The notes beneath the pieces are model-generated. The model was not told the origin of the DNA, ran no database searches, and worked only from the letters and a program-made list of their open reading frames with translations. A program made the position numbers and the translations under genes. From Udeniomyces pyricola (lineage: Eukaryota > Basidiomycota > Tremellomycetes > Cystofilobasidiales > Mrakiaceae): a DNA stretch of 64,000 nucleotides. Shown here one piece after another: positions 46,222-58,924 of this stretch; the first letter of the stretch is position 1; every line of letters begins with the position of its first letter. Location of the stretch: contig BCIK01000014.1 of the NCBI GenBank assembly GCA_039545295.1, positions 414,976 through 478,975 on the forward strand, read 5' to 3'.

Positions 46222-46731
46222 TTGGAGAGGTCGTACGACGAAGCAACGCTTAGCAATTGGCTGGCATGCAGTGACAGCGCGGGGGAGGTGCCGTTCATCT
46301 GTTTGATCGTTTGGTCTGGTATGGTTGGGGGCTTTTTGGATTTTCTCTCTGTTTTTGTTTGTTTGTTTGTTTCTATTTTTCTTTCTGTGTGTTGTTGTGC
46401 GTGATGGGAATGGGCAGGGAGCTGTATATGTATATATGCGATGTTCAAAAGATGGGGAAGTTGGGCCGATAGCGGTGTCAGGCCGAAAGATGCCAACCAT
46501 CTCACATGGCATAGCATAATATAAATTGAATGTAAATCATGAGGGACGCGTCCAGCAGCGGATGAGAAACGAGACAGACCAGACCGTAACTGGAATATCG
46601 AATATCCCAATCGGTCGACGGTCCGTCATATATATTATATATCATATATTATATATCAGTATATGTCATACCCACATCCTCCATCACGTCCACACGCATA
46701 TATCCATCCATCCCGACCTCATCCCTCCACC
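46222..46731. promoter_or_regulatory. intergenic, SNARE 3' end and BNA6 promoter
   Basis: A 510-base tandem region. At about 46627-46664 is an AT-only palindromic tract made of ATAT and TTATATAT units, 70-100 bases before the BNA6 start, a plausible TATA region. The rest is T/G-rich 3' UTR. Confidence 0.45.
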
Positions 46732-48647
<1,916 letters not shown>

Positions 48648-48827
48648 GTAAGAAAAAAAAAACAAAAACAAAACACACACACACACACACGTCCCTTTCC
48701 TTCTTTTCCTTCCTATGAACCCTCTCTTCCTTCCTATCCTGGACCCCCCCCCCTCTTGCATGACCTCGACCCCCCCCCCGTTTAACCCCCTTCCCCCCCC
48801 CCCACGTGTCTCTTTCCATCCCCCCCC

Positions 48828-49742
48828 NNNNNNNNNNNNNNNNNNNNNNNNNNNNNNNNNNNNNNNNNNNNNNNNNNNNNNNNNNNNNNNNNNNNNNNNN
48901 NNNNNNNNNNNNNNNNNNNNNNNNNNNNNNNNNNNNNNNNNNNNNNNNNNNNNNNNNNNNNNNNNNNNNNNNNNNNNNNNNNNNNNNNNNNNNNNNNNNN
49001 NNNNNNNNNNNNNNNNNNNNNNNNNNNNNNNNNNNNNNNNNNNNNNNNNNNNNNNNNNNNNNNNNNNNNNNNNNNNNNNNNNNNNNNNNNNNNNNNNNNN
49101 NNNNNNNNNNNNNNNNNNNNNNNNNNNNNNNNNNNNNNNNNNNNNNNNNNNNNNNNNNNNNNNNNNNNNNNNNNNNNNNNNNNNNNNNNNNNNNNNNNNN
49201 NNNNNNNNNNNNNNNNNNNNNNNNNNNNNNNNNNNNNNNNNNNNNNNNNNNNNNNNNNNNNNNNNNNNNNNNNNNNNNNNNNNNNNNNNNNNNNNNNNNN
49301 NNNNNNNNNNNNNNNNNNNNNNNNNNNNNNNNNNNNNNNNNNNNNNNNNNNNNNNNNNNNNNNNNNNNNNNNNNNNNNNNNNNNNNNNNNNNNNNNNNNN
49401 NNNNNNNNNNNNNNNNNNNNNNNNNNNNNNNNNNNNNNNNNNNNNNNNNNNNNNNNNNNNNNNNNNNNNNNNNNNNNNNNNNNNNNNNNNNNNNNNNNNN
49501 NNNNNNNNNNNNNNNNNNNNNNNNNNNNNNNNNNNNNNNNNNNNNNNNNNNNNNNNNNNNNNNNNNNNNNNNNNNNNNNNNNNNNNNNNNNNNNNNNNNN
49601 NNNNNNNNNNNNNNNNNNNNNNNNNNNNNNNNNNNNNNNNNNNNNNNNNNNNNNNNNNNNNNNNNNNNNNNNNNNNNNNNNNNNNNNNNNNNNNNNNNNN
49701 NNNNNNNNNNNNNNNNNNNNNNNNNNNNNNNNNNNNNNNNNN
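48828..49742. other. assembly gap of 915 N, flanked by C and G runs
   Basis: All N. The left flank is C-rich with repeated runs of C and the right flank begins with a run of G, so failure at homopolymers is likely. The gap must contain the last BNA6 exon and the 3' flank. The N count may not equal the true length. Confidence 0.98.
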
Positions 49743-49913
49743 GGGGGGGGGGGGGGGGGGAGAGAGAGGGGAAAGGATTGGGGATCATCACTCAGATCCG
49801 TCCGAGTCGACCTCGACCTATGAAAGAAAGCGGAGTAGGTTCATTTGGTTAACGATGGATTGATTCCTGGGAGAAGAGGGGGGAGGGGATGGGTTGCCGG
49901 TATTTGGGATGAA

Positions 49914-50261
49914 ATGATCGTCAAGTCAGGCGGGGGTGGCCAGACGGATTGGCTCGGACTGACGATTTTCTTCTTGGCCATAGCGGCAGCAGCTCGGGGA
50001 GCTCGAGCGGTCGGCGCGAAGCTGATCCAAAGCAATCCACAGGTTTCGCAACCGAAAAGAAAAGGGAGACAGAGAGAGAAAAAAAAAGCAGAACAAGAAA
50101 AAGAAAGCGAAAAGGAGAAGAAAAAAAAAGAACAAGAAGATGAAGAAGAAGAAGGAGACGTGCAGGCCGATTCAACCAAACCCAAGGAAGCAGAACCCGT
50201 TCCAAAGAGAGCCATGTCAGCGCGATTTGTTTCTCTTTTTTTTCTCTTCCCGATCTTCTGA
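49914..50261 (+). CDS. uncertain ORF: hydrophobic segment plus K/E-rich tail
   Basis: ATG at 49914 gives MIVKSGGGGQTDWLGLTIFF, one membrane-type helix (LGLTIFFLAIAAAARGARAV), then a strongly charged Lys/Glu stretch rich in KKK and EEE (about 50060-50155). The layout resembles small ER signal-anchored proteins with a charged cytosolic tail, but I recognise no family. The frame is also open upstream to 49845 without an ATG, so 5' exons may lie in the gap. Splicing at 50215 to an acceptor near 50287 would extend it and overlap the MRE11 3' end. It could be spurious. Confidence 0.3.
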   Translation: MIVKSGGGGQTDWLGLTIFFLAIAAAARGARAVGAKLIQSNPQVSQPKRKGRQREKKKAEQEKESEKEKKKKEQEDEEEEGDVQADSTKPKEAEPVPKRAMSARFVSLFFLFPIF

Positions 50262-50350
50262 AAACGACGAAACGAGCACCCAAGCAGGGAAGACTGCAAG
50301 TATGATGAGGATCGCGGACAGGAGAAGAGAGAGAAAAAGAGCGAACGGAC

Positions 50351-52154
50351 CTCAATTGGGATTGCGTTGAACCGGAGGCTCTAGTGGATGATGCTGCAGT
50401 CGTAGCCTTTTTCGTAGCAGGGGTCCGTCTAGTCGGTGGGGCGACTGCCTTCTTCGCTGGGGCTTTCGTACTGCTGATAGGATCGACAAAGACGAAAAAG
50501 GGTCATCCAAAAGTCGGACCAATATCATGAAGTTGAACAAACGAATGCGAGGAAGGGAAAAGCAGAAGGGGGGGGGGGGATGATCTACGAACGGAGCTTT
50601 CTTTTTTGGAGGAGGGTTATCCTCCTCCGATTCATCGTCAACTTGCATTTGATCATCATCCTCCTCGGAATCGTCATCAGAGTCGTTAAACTATGCGGTT
50701 AAAATCGTGAATGGAAGGGGGGGATGAATGAAGCGAGCAAAGTAGACAAGAGAATGCGCACCGGCCCGCACAGGTCTAGTTGTCAGTCACGATTCGTCCC
50801 GCATTGGAGGGAAGGACAGGGTCATCGATACTACACCACACTTCCCACTGACCAGAGCGGCTTTCTTTTTGCCCTTCACAGTAACCGGAGGTGCCTTGCC
50901 CTTGACCATAGTCCTGCTCGTCCTGGCGGGTGCCGTCTTTGGGGGAGGCCCCCTAGCGTCGTCTGAAGCTGATTCTTCCGCAAAGGAGTCTTGAGCCCCA
51001 GGTGGGTCGGCCATCGAGTCATCCGAATCGTTCTGAGTAACGGCCTTCTGTGTTGTGTTCAAGCGAGAGAGGGAGATTATGAAGGAACAAAGCAGCATCA
51101 GATGAGTCCCGTGCCACATAGTATGTTACGGTGTCGACATGAACCAAATGTCCTCTGACAAACCTTTTTGCCCTTCTTATGCCCTGTCCCTTGATCATGG
51201 TCGAACTGTGAGAAGGCCAACGTCTTCTGTTGTTCAATCTGGAAGAACAAAAGGAAAGGTTAGCTGACGACGTTCCATGGTCGTATATGGTAAGAACCTA
51301 TTTGGTTTCATTTTTCATCACCCTGTGCAAAGTGTCGTTGACGAGACGTACCTCGTTTTCCAAATCTTCCTCGTTGAGGTTTTTAGCACGCGCATTGGCA
51401 TTGAATGCTTTAAGCGTATCTGTCACAAAGCTGTTCAGAAGCAACAAGAAGTAAGAGGGAAGAGTGGGCAGGAAGCGAAACCATAGGTCTGGTCAGCCCA
51501 CCACTCATCGTCTGTCTCCTGCCAGGGTAAAAGAAAGGGCAAGACAATACACGGCTGCAACTCGTTTGACACTAACTCTTTGATCGCCAGCTTAGATCCC
51601 TTCTCCACAAACCTCTCGACGGCATCCTCGAGCCCGTTCTCGGGCAAGACATCAAGCTGCTGCGCCATCAGATAATCCTTGACGAGATCCGCCATCTTGA
51701 TCTTGGATTTCCTCTGCCCAATCGAAAGGCCCTCGTTATCACTGTTGTCAAGATCGAACTCGGGCTGGTTGATTTCCACCGCATCTTTCCGTCTCGAAGG
51801 TTTGCGGCGCTGGTGAAATTGGAGGATGTTGCCCGGGTTCGCAACGTATTGGTTGAGTTTCTCGCCGAACCGAGGAATGTTGGTTAGTTCGGAAACTCCC
51901 GTGGTTTCGACCTGTTTTGGTTTTCAGATTTATCGCGCCGTTTGATGATGGATTCATTTGGTTTGTTTCATTGCAGGCAAGTCAGAAGGACTCTAGGTCT
52001 CAAAGAATGGTCGCATTTCCCACATAAATATGCGCAAGCACTCACTCGTAGCCGAATCAGAGGTTTCGGACGCTTTGCACCTTCGACACCCTTGTTCTTG
52101 CGATCCCAAGCGGCATTGGCCTCTTCGACGCACTCCATGACCTACCGCACAAAG

Positions 52155-52198
<44 letters not shown>

Positions 52199-54245
52199 AG
52201 TTCCTTACATCAACTCAGCTGCCGTTTCGTCGTCACGATCGATCCAGTCCAACCATCCACTAGATTAGCGAACGAAACCAAACGCTGACCTGAGCTCGCA
52301 AAAATTCGGTCACTTTTTGCTTGTTCTCGAGATCGAGGTCGTAATCCTCAGCGGCGTCGGCCATGGTGATCTGACGAATCACGAATGGCCGAACCGTTTT
52401 GAGAGGTAAGGGCTCGATCTGGAATTTCTTGCCTTGAACCGTGAGGAGGCCGACGTGCCTGAAGCAACAACAAAAAAAAGAAGGAGAAAAAAGGAGCACG
52501 ATCGAGGCGAGACCGCCACAACGTTTCAGTGCAACTTCATCCCAAACAAGGACAACCCAAACAAGGAAGAAGAAAAGGTTCGATGATCGCACTTTTCAAT
52601 GGCTTCTCCCTCAGCGAGACTCGTGGCGACGCTCGAGCCGGGTTGCGAGACCCAGTACGACTTGTCCTGAACAGACTCGGGTTGGATCCGGCAATCGTGC
52701 TCGTGACCCCAGATGACAAGGTCAGTCGAATCATCAAACATGTCCTCGGGCACGTAGTCGTTCTTCGAATGGGATACACTGCGCCAAGAAAGAAAAGTCG
52801 AAAAAAAGATAAGAACAATCGAGCGAAAGCAAGAAAAGGAAGCGCTGAATCAGTCGATGCCCAGCCAAAGCAAAAGCTATAGCTTGGGATGGATGTGGAT
52901 GATTACCGGTTCTGATGGACGAGAACGATGTTGAACCAATCCTCTCCACTTCCAGCTGGCTTGAGCATGCGAACTCTCCCATGCCGGAGCTCGTAATTGA
53001 GTCGAGTATCTTTAACATTTCCGATGCCGTAAAGCGCGAGCTTGGTTTCGCCCTTCTTCAACAACACAGGCGAAACGATGATTCCACGCTTATCGGCGTC
53101 GGCACGTTCTTCGTCGGCAAGAAGATCCGTCTTTCCAAAGTAGTTGACCATGCCTGCGACTGAGAGAATATCGACAGCGGATAAAGCACCGGCCTTGGGA
53201 CCAATAAAGCAGAAGGTTCAGGAAGAGCATTGAGCATAAGTTGAGAATCAGACGTCAGTACACGCGGTCTTGTGAACGACCATATGGCTACGGAAACATG
53301 CTTACTGGCGAAGTTCCTTGTGGATCATCATGGTTGCCGTGAATGGAAAAGACGGGGGTTCCAACGTTGAGATTGTAGTCCTCGTAGTTGATCGCCGGAA
53401 ATCTTACCACGATACCAAACAGACGATCAGTTGAGTATAACACCCTCTTCAGGTACCTGATCCTAAGCGAATGAAGTACACACGAGAATCCCTCTGCCTT
53501 TCCTTCGTCCGGGTCGCTCAAAAGCTCGATTTGGACGGGTTTGTCGCCCTGACTGAACTCTCGAAGGAGAGCCAGGACCTGATGGATGGTATAACGCGTC
53601 GGTTGGTTCTCGTGGAAGAGATCACCTGCGAGGAGGACGAAGTCCACCTACGTTCGATAACGCATATCACAGACGCTGAAGTTCAGTCGTTTGATTGGGA
53701 AAGCATATAGATGACAAGGACAGGCTGCGCACATCGTGGTCCTTGGCCATCTGGAGAATCTCCCGGAAGGTGTTGAACGAGTCGCCGCCTCGGATAGGAT
53801 CCCGCTCAAGGTAGCCAACATGGTTGTCTGTCGCAAGGAGGATTTTGATGGTACTGTTGGAATTTGGTTCATTAGGGAAATACGACGTCTGGAGCATAGA
53901 CAGTCGATGGAAAGGACGGACTCATCGGGTTCTGAACAAGAGAAGCAGGCGTTGCCAATCATGTGGTGTCAATCTCTAGCCTGGCACAAATGATACAGCC
54001 CGTGAGACAGTGAAACGTACTTGCATCCTCCTCTGCGAGACTGGGTGTTGGCCGAGGTAGAGATGGGCTATGATGATGAGAGGACAAGTGATCAGTGTTG
54101 GGAGAGAGAAATGAGATTTGGGTCAGTGGTCGGCTGCGCGCACTGATTTGCTTCTGGTATCCCGACGGACTGACTCGGGACCGGACGATGGAGGATCTGC
54201 CACAGGATCTGAGATGGACTGAGAACGACGTCCAGCTGTTGACAT
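50351..54245 (-). CDS. MRE11: MRE11 double-strand-break repair nuclease
   Basis: Nuclease subunit of the MRE11-RAD50-NBS1/Xrs2 complex. The start ATG at 54245 gives [20 protein letters not shown], a disordered leader. The phosphoesterase motifs follow in order: [17 protein letters not shown] (D-x-H), [17 protein letters not shown] (GDLFH), [13 protein letters not shown] (GNHD), [10 protein letters not shown] and [15 protein letters not shown] (GHEH). The capping and DNA-binding region has [19 protein letters not shown] and [13 protein letters not shown]. The C-terminal part is acidic and Lys/Pro-rich with [19 protein letters not shown] and alternating PPKKKAP blocks, typical of fungal MRE11. 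The last exon I can follow ends at 50351 (SGSTQSQL); the true stop beyond it is unresolved. A 43-base A run (T on coding strand) lies in one intron. Confidence 0.92.
52155..52197 (-). repeat. T43 (coding strand) in an MRE11 intron
   Basis: Forty-three A on plus, T on the coding strand, ending about 15 bases before a TAG acceptor, so it stands where a polypyrimidine tract is expected. The longest homopolymer in the window. Confidence 0.9.
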
Positions 54246-54706
54246 AGTGGCGACGAATGTTTAAGTGAGTAAAGGTACAGGGAGACGCGTGATGATGCAA
54301 GTTGGGGCGCGAAGCTTCGACAGTTACGGGAGCCCAGCGCTCAAGCCACGCGCGCGCGTGTAAAGAGCCTGAGCTGATCATCAACGGGTGTCGTGGAATC
54401 GACGCGACTCCTCTCCCAGACCTCCTCACATAGTGGAAATATCATGACTACACTGATGATATGACCAAGTATTACTTAACATTCTCAATGTTCAGAGCAT
54501 CGCCAATGCACGAGAAGAAAGTCCAACGCTTGCACGACATGTACGCGTGAAAGAAGAAGAAAACACATCCATTGTATCCATCCCATTTCGGCTTTCTTCT
54601 TTTCTCCTTCTTCTCGTTCCCTTCGAACCGAAACCATCCATTCTCTTCTTCACAGTCCGCTTCGTTTTCCTAGATGTCCTACGCCTCCCGTGTACACAAT
54701 GATGGT
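54246..54706. promoter_or_regulatory. intergenic, eRF3 3' end and MRE11 promoter
   Basis: A 461-base tandem region (both neighbours on minus). A GCGCGCG alternating stretch lies at about 54351-54358. Nothing else is evident. Confidence 0.35.
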
Positions 54707-57700
54707 TTAAGCGTGGTCACCTCCGTCAGCGAGCGAGAGGTTTGCCGCCGAAGTCTCAAGCGACTCCTCTGCCGTCGTTTTCTGCTCAACGAGCTTGGTG
54801 ATCTGTTTGCGTTGAAAAATACATAGCAGGATACATGCCAATGAGAGAGGGAAGAGAGAGAAGACATTCAAGGGCAGTCAGCTCGAAGGGTTCAATCGTA
54901 AGAGAAGCCCCGTAGAAACACTGGTCCGATGCGGACAATGAGGTCTCCCCTCGACGAAGGGGCCAGGTAGAAAGGATAGTTGGAAAGATGCGCACCTTGC
55001 CGATAGCGATGGTCTATTAGGCGGAACAGTAGTCAGAGTGCGAACATCAGAGAAAAAGAGGAGATGTGAGTGAGCGTTCTGCTCTGATGCCTCTTGAAGT
55101 GGTTCGGACTCCTTGCTGTTTGTTTAACCCATTCTAGACGGCGCGGGTAGAAGTCAAAAGAAAGCGCAACTCACCTTTCCCTCGTCTCGCAAGGTGAATC
55201 GACCGAGCTGGGGGAAGTCCGCGAACTTCTCAACGCACAGCGGCGCGGTCGTCTGGATGAGCGCAATGATCTGCTGGCCGGGCTTGGCAAAGTTGGGCTG
55301 CTTCTTGGACTTTCGACCCGTCTTAGGCTCGAGGTAGTGGAGAAGCGACTGAAATAGATCCAAACAAGCAGGAGAGTTGACAAACAAATCAACAAGAGTT
55401 TGTCGAGTATTGACGAAGAAGAGATGTGGGACAGGAAGATAGGTGACTTACGACGAGGCTGACTTCCTCAGCAACGGTGTGAGCGTGCATGACGCAGCTG
55501 TAACCCGCACAGATGATGTTCTTGCTCTCAAGAATGGCGAGCTGAGCCTGGAATCGGGTGGCGGTGTGGACGGGTCGAGTTGGCGAGGAGAGGACGTAAC
55601 CGGGCTGGACGTCCTCGTCGTTGACGCCCTTGAGACGAAGCTTGACGTTATCTCCAGAGTAGGCGGCAGGGAGCTCATCGTTAGTCTCGTCAAAGATGGC
55701 GGTGACTTCAACCGAGGTCTGGATGCGTTGATAGGTCATACGAGAAAAGAGAACGGACAGAGACCAGAAGCAGATGAAGCTCATCAGCCTCGATACAAAC
55801 AAACAAACAGAAACTTGTGTGCGTTTTATGCTTCCGAATTTCTCGTTCATTTACTCACCCTGTTGGGCATGAGGAGAAGCGTATCGTTGACGTAGATTCG
55901 ACCACTCTCGATCTTTCCAATAACGACGGTACCGAGGTCGTTGTACTTCTCCGAAATGGGGAACATGACGGCGCCGTTGACATTACGGTTGGGAGTGGCC
56001 ATAGCATCAAGGAAGGGGAGGAGAGCTGGGGAGCTAGCGAGAGTTTGGACAAGTCACACGAAGACCAAATCAAGGAAGTACAAAGGGGTTGGAAAACAGA
56101 GGGAAAAACCAAGGGTCCTCGTAATGAGCCTGCCGTTCCGCTATTTATCCAATTCGCAGGAATTCACCACGGTAGAAAGGAAGACCGATATACGTACGTG
56201 TTCCAGGGGCAAACGTCCTTGGAGACTTGCTCCTTGATGTTAGCACCAGTGTAGGCGGAAACGGGGATGTACGTGACGTCCTTAGGCGCAAAGAGACCCT
56301 TCTTGAAGAACGCAGCGAGCTGAGTCTTGATAGCGTCGTATCGCTCCTGGTCCCAGTTGACGGTCGGGTCGTCCATCTTGTTGATGACGACGACAAGCTT
56401 GGTGATACCAGCCGTCTTGACAAGCTGAGCGTGCTCTCGAGTCTGACCTCCCTTCTCGAATCCGGCCTCGAACTCTCCCTTTCGGGCAGAGATGACCTGT
56501 GAGTACCAATAGTCGAGTGGAAGAAGGGAGAGAGAGGGAGGGCAGGATGAGGACCCAATCAGGAATTGTACACTTCACGAAAGGTGACTGTACCAGAAAA
56601 CCAGAATTGCACAATGACGTACAAGAAGAGCAACATCGGCCTGGGCAGCTCCACCGATCATGTGGGGAACGTAAGACTTGTGGCCTGGGGCGTCGAGGAG
56701 GGTGTATCGTCGCTTGTCGGTCTCAAAGTAGGCCCGTCCGACTTCGACCGTCTTTCCCTAAGATTCCCAAGTATTATAGGACGATAGACAAGCGGATAAA
56801 TCGTGATCAGTGCCAGAATCTTGAGTTGACCTCTTGTGACTAACCCCTTACGACCGATTCGACGGCTCACCTTAGCTCGCTCCTGGGGGGTCGAATCAAG
56901 GGCCCAACTGAGGTACCAGCTCTCCCGACCAGCCTCCTTGGCCTCCTTCTCAAACTTCTCGAGGGTTCGCTTGTCAACCATACCGGTAAGGAAGAGAAGC
57001 TGTCCGCCCATGGTAGACTTGCCGGCGTCGACGTGACCGATGAAGACAATGTCTGGTTTAGGAAGGAAAAGGGAAAAAAAGCGAACATATTAGTACACAT
57101 GGGCCTCTGTTTGAAGGAGAAAGTAGAGAAGTAGAAACAGGATCATGGCCAGTCATAAGTCACTGACTCATGTGTTCCTTGACTATTGAGCGGGAAAAAG
57201 CACGAGGTAAAAGCACGCAGAGATAGAGATGAAAAGGGCCAGAAATCGGACATTGATTCTGATCAGCTGCACGTTCTCCTCTTGCTTACGCGTTGGTCAC
57301 GTTGAAGGAATACCTCTCTTGAGGGAAAAGTTGAACTGACCATTCTGATCAATCTCCCTGCCACCATATAAGTCCTTCAAAGTGTCCTCGGCGAGGAGCT
57401 TCTCCGCCTCGGCAGCGATCGCGTCGGCGTCGTTCTTCGCGGCCGCCCGGGTGAAGTTGCCAGCACCAGTAGGAGCCTTGGGCTTCTTCTCCTTCTCAGG
57501 AGCTGGAGTAGTGGCACCTGACGCAGGAGTGGACGAGGCAGGGGTCGAAGTAGGGGCTGATGCAGCAGCAGGGGCAGGTGTAGACGCGGAAGGAGTCGAA
57601 GCGGCGGGCGTCGAGGTCGCGGCCGGGGCGGCAGTAGCAGCAGGGGCAGCAGCCGGCTTGGATCCACCGAGCGAGATACCGATGGACTGCTTGGGAGCTG

Positions 57701-58229
57701 CCGGTTTAGCGGCTCCCCCTCCGCCAAGCGAGAGGGTGACAGGCGGTCTGGGAGCCTCCTTAGCCTCGACTCGGACGAAGGGGGTCGTGGAGGGGGGCTT
57801 GGAACCGCCACCGAGCGAAAGAACCTTTGGCGGGAGCGAGGCGAGCTGCTCAGCTGCCGAAATTCCCGAAGGAGCAGACGACTGCTGGGAGGGAGCGTAC
57901 CGGGGCTGAGGAGGTTGGAATCCGCCCGAAGGAGGGTTGTAAGGCTGCTGAGGGTGGTAACCTCCGTACGAGGGCTGATGGGCTTGCTGCTGCTGGCCGT
58001 AGCCGCCGTAGGCCTGCTGAGGGTTGTAGCCTCCGGGCTGCTGTTGAGGGTATCCTCCTCCGTACTGAGGGTTGTAGCCACCCTGAGGAGGGTAGTAAGG
58101 CTGCTGACCGTACTGGCCGGGTTGCTGCTGCTGCTGGCCACCTGGCTGCTGCTGAGCGCGGGGGACGAAAGCCTGACCAGGCACGAAGGGGGTGAAAGAT
58201 CCGGCGTTGGGGTTGAAACCTCCAGACAT
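54707..58229 (-). CDS. SUP35: translation release factor eRF3 (Sup35-like) with prion-like N-domain
   Basis: GTPase that acts with eRF1 in translation termination. The start ATG at 58229 gives [20 protein letters not shown], a PAM2-like motif for poly(A)-binding protein. A Gln/Gly/Tyr/Pro-rich domain of about 130 residues with repeated GGYNPQ and QQ units follows, then a Pro/Ala/Thr-rich M region to about residue 300. The GTPase core has [18 protein letters not shown] (G1), [12 protein letters not shown] (G3) and [13 protein letters not shown] (G4), then eEF1A-like barrels ([51 protein letters not shown]). A 15-nt exon at 57168-57182 encodes VKEHM just before G1. The C-terminus after GKITKLVEQ ends at 54707-54709. 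Confidence 0.95.
57168..57182 (-). other. 15-nt microexon of eRF3
   Basis: Flanked by AATAG before and GTCAGTG after on the coding strand. It joins a phase-1 donor (REIDQN then G) to the exon starting ACATTGTC, giving [20 protein letters not shown], which matches the conserved [17 protein letters not shown] of eRF3. Confidence 0.85.
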
Positions 58230-58924
58230 GGTGATGGTGGGTGGAAAGAGCGGGATGGAGAGGGGAGGGAAGGGGTGAAGAGTTACTAAGGTAGAGGCAA
58301 GGGTGGGATCGTGGAGGAGAGGACGTCAGGAGACGAATGATGAGCCAAGTGGAATTCATGACCTCTCTCGTATTCGCTTGCGTTATGGATTTATGGTGCT
58401 TGACTAGTGGCTGCTTGTGACGTGCGTACATTCCAATCCATAAGATAAAAATTCAATAATCGCGTATGTATCTGTATAAATTCACACCCGATCGACAGTG
58501 TTACGTTTTATTGAGACCTCTTTTCTCTTCTTAAAGTTTTCATGGCTCCAAGTCTTCCTTCAACACAACCAGCAAGCTCGGAGGCACGAAAGACACAGGA
58601 GAGAACGTAAGATACATCTTGGAGTCTTCTAGTACACGCCATCATTCGTGGCGACCGAAACGCATCAATGCGTCGGCTTCGTTTAAAAGACGGAAAGAGG
58701 AGGAAACGTAAGAGGAAGAGGGGGGGGAAGGGGAGGAGTGAAGAAGAAGGTTGAGTTCAGGAGATCGTAGGAGAGGGGGGGGGGAGGTAGAAGGAGGGAA
58801 GAGAGAAGATAGAGTGAAGGGGGGGGGGGAGGGAGAACACCCATGTGGCCAAGGGCAAAGGGGTAGTATGGAAAAAAAAGAAAGGGGTACATGGAAAGAG
58901 AGACAAAACGCTCAAAGCAACTGC
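58230..58924. promoter_or_regulatory. intergenic, two-RRM gene 3' end and eRF3 promoter
   Basis: A 695-base tandem region. The part near 58690-58850 is G-rich on plus (C-rich on the coding strand), with runs of nine or more G at about 58777 and 58819, likely 3' UTR of the RRM gene. AT-rich DNA at 58440-58520 may be eRF3 promoter. No gene is seen. Confidence 0.4.

Noticed and set aside
57377..58431. 254- and 193-codon minus-strand ORFs overlapping eRF3 exon 1
   Set aside because: Alternate-frame reads of the repetitive Q/G/Y and Pro/Ala exon; eRF3 starts at 58229 in the homologous frame.
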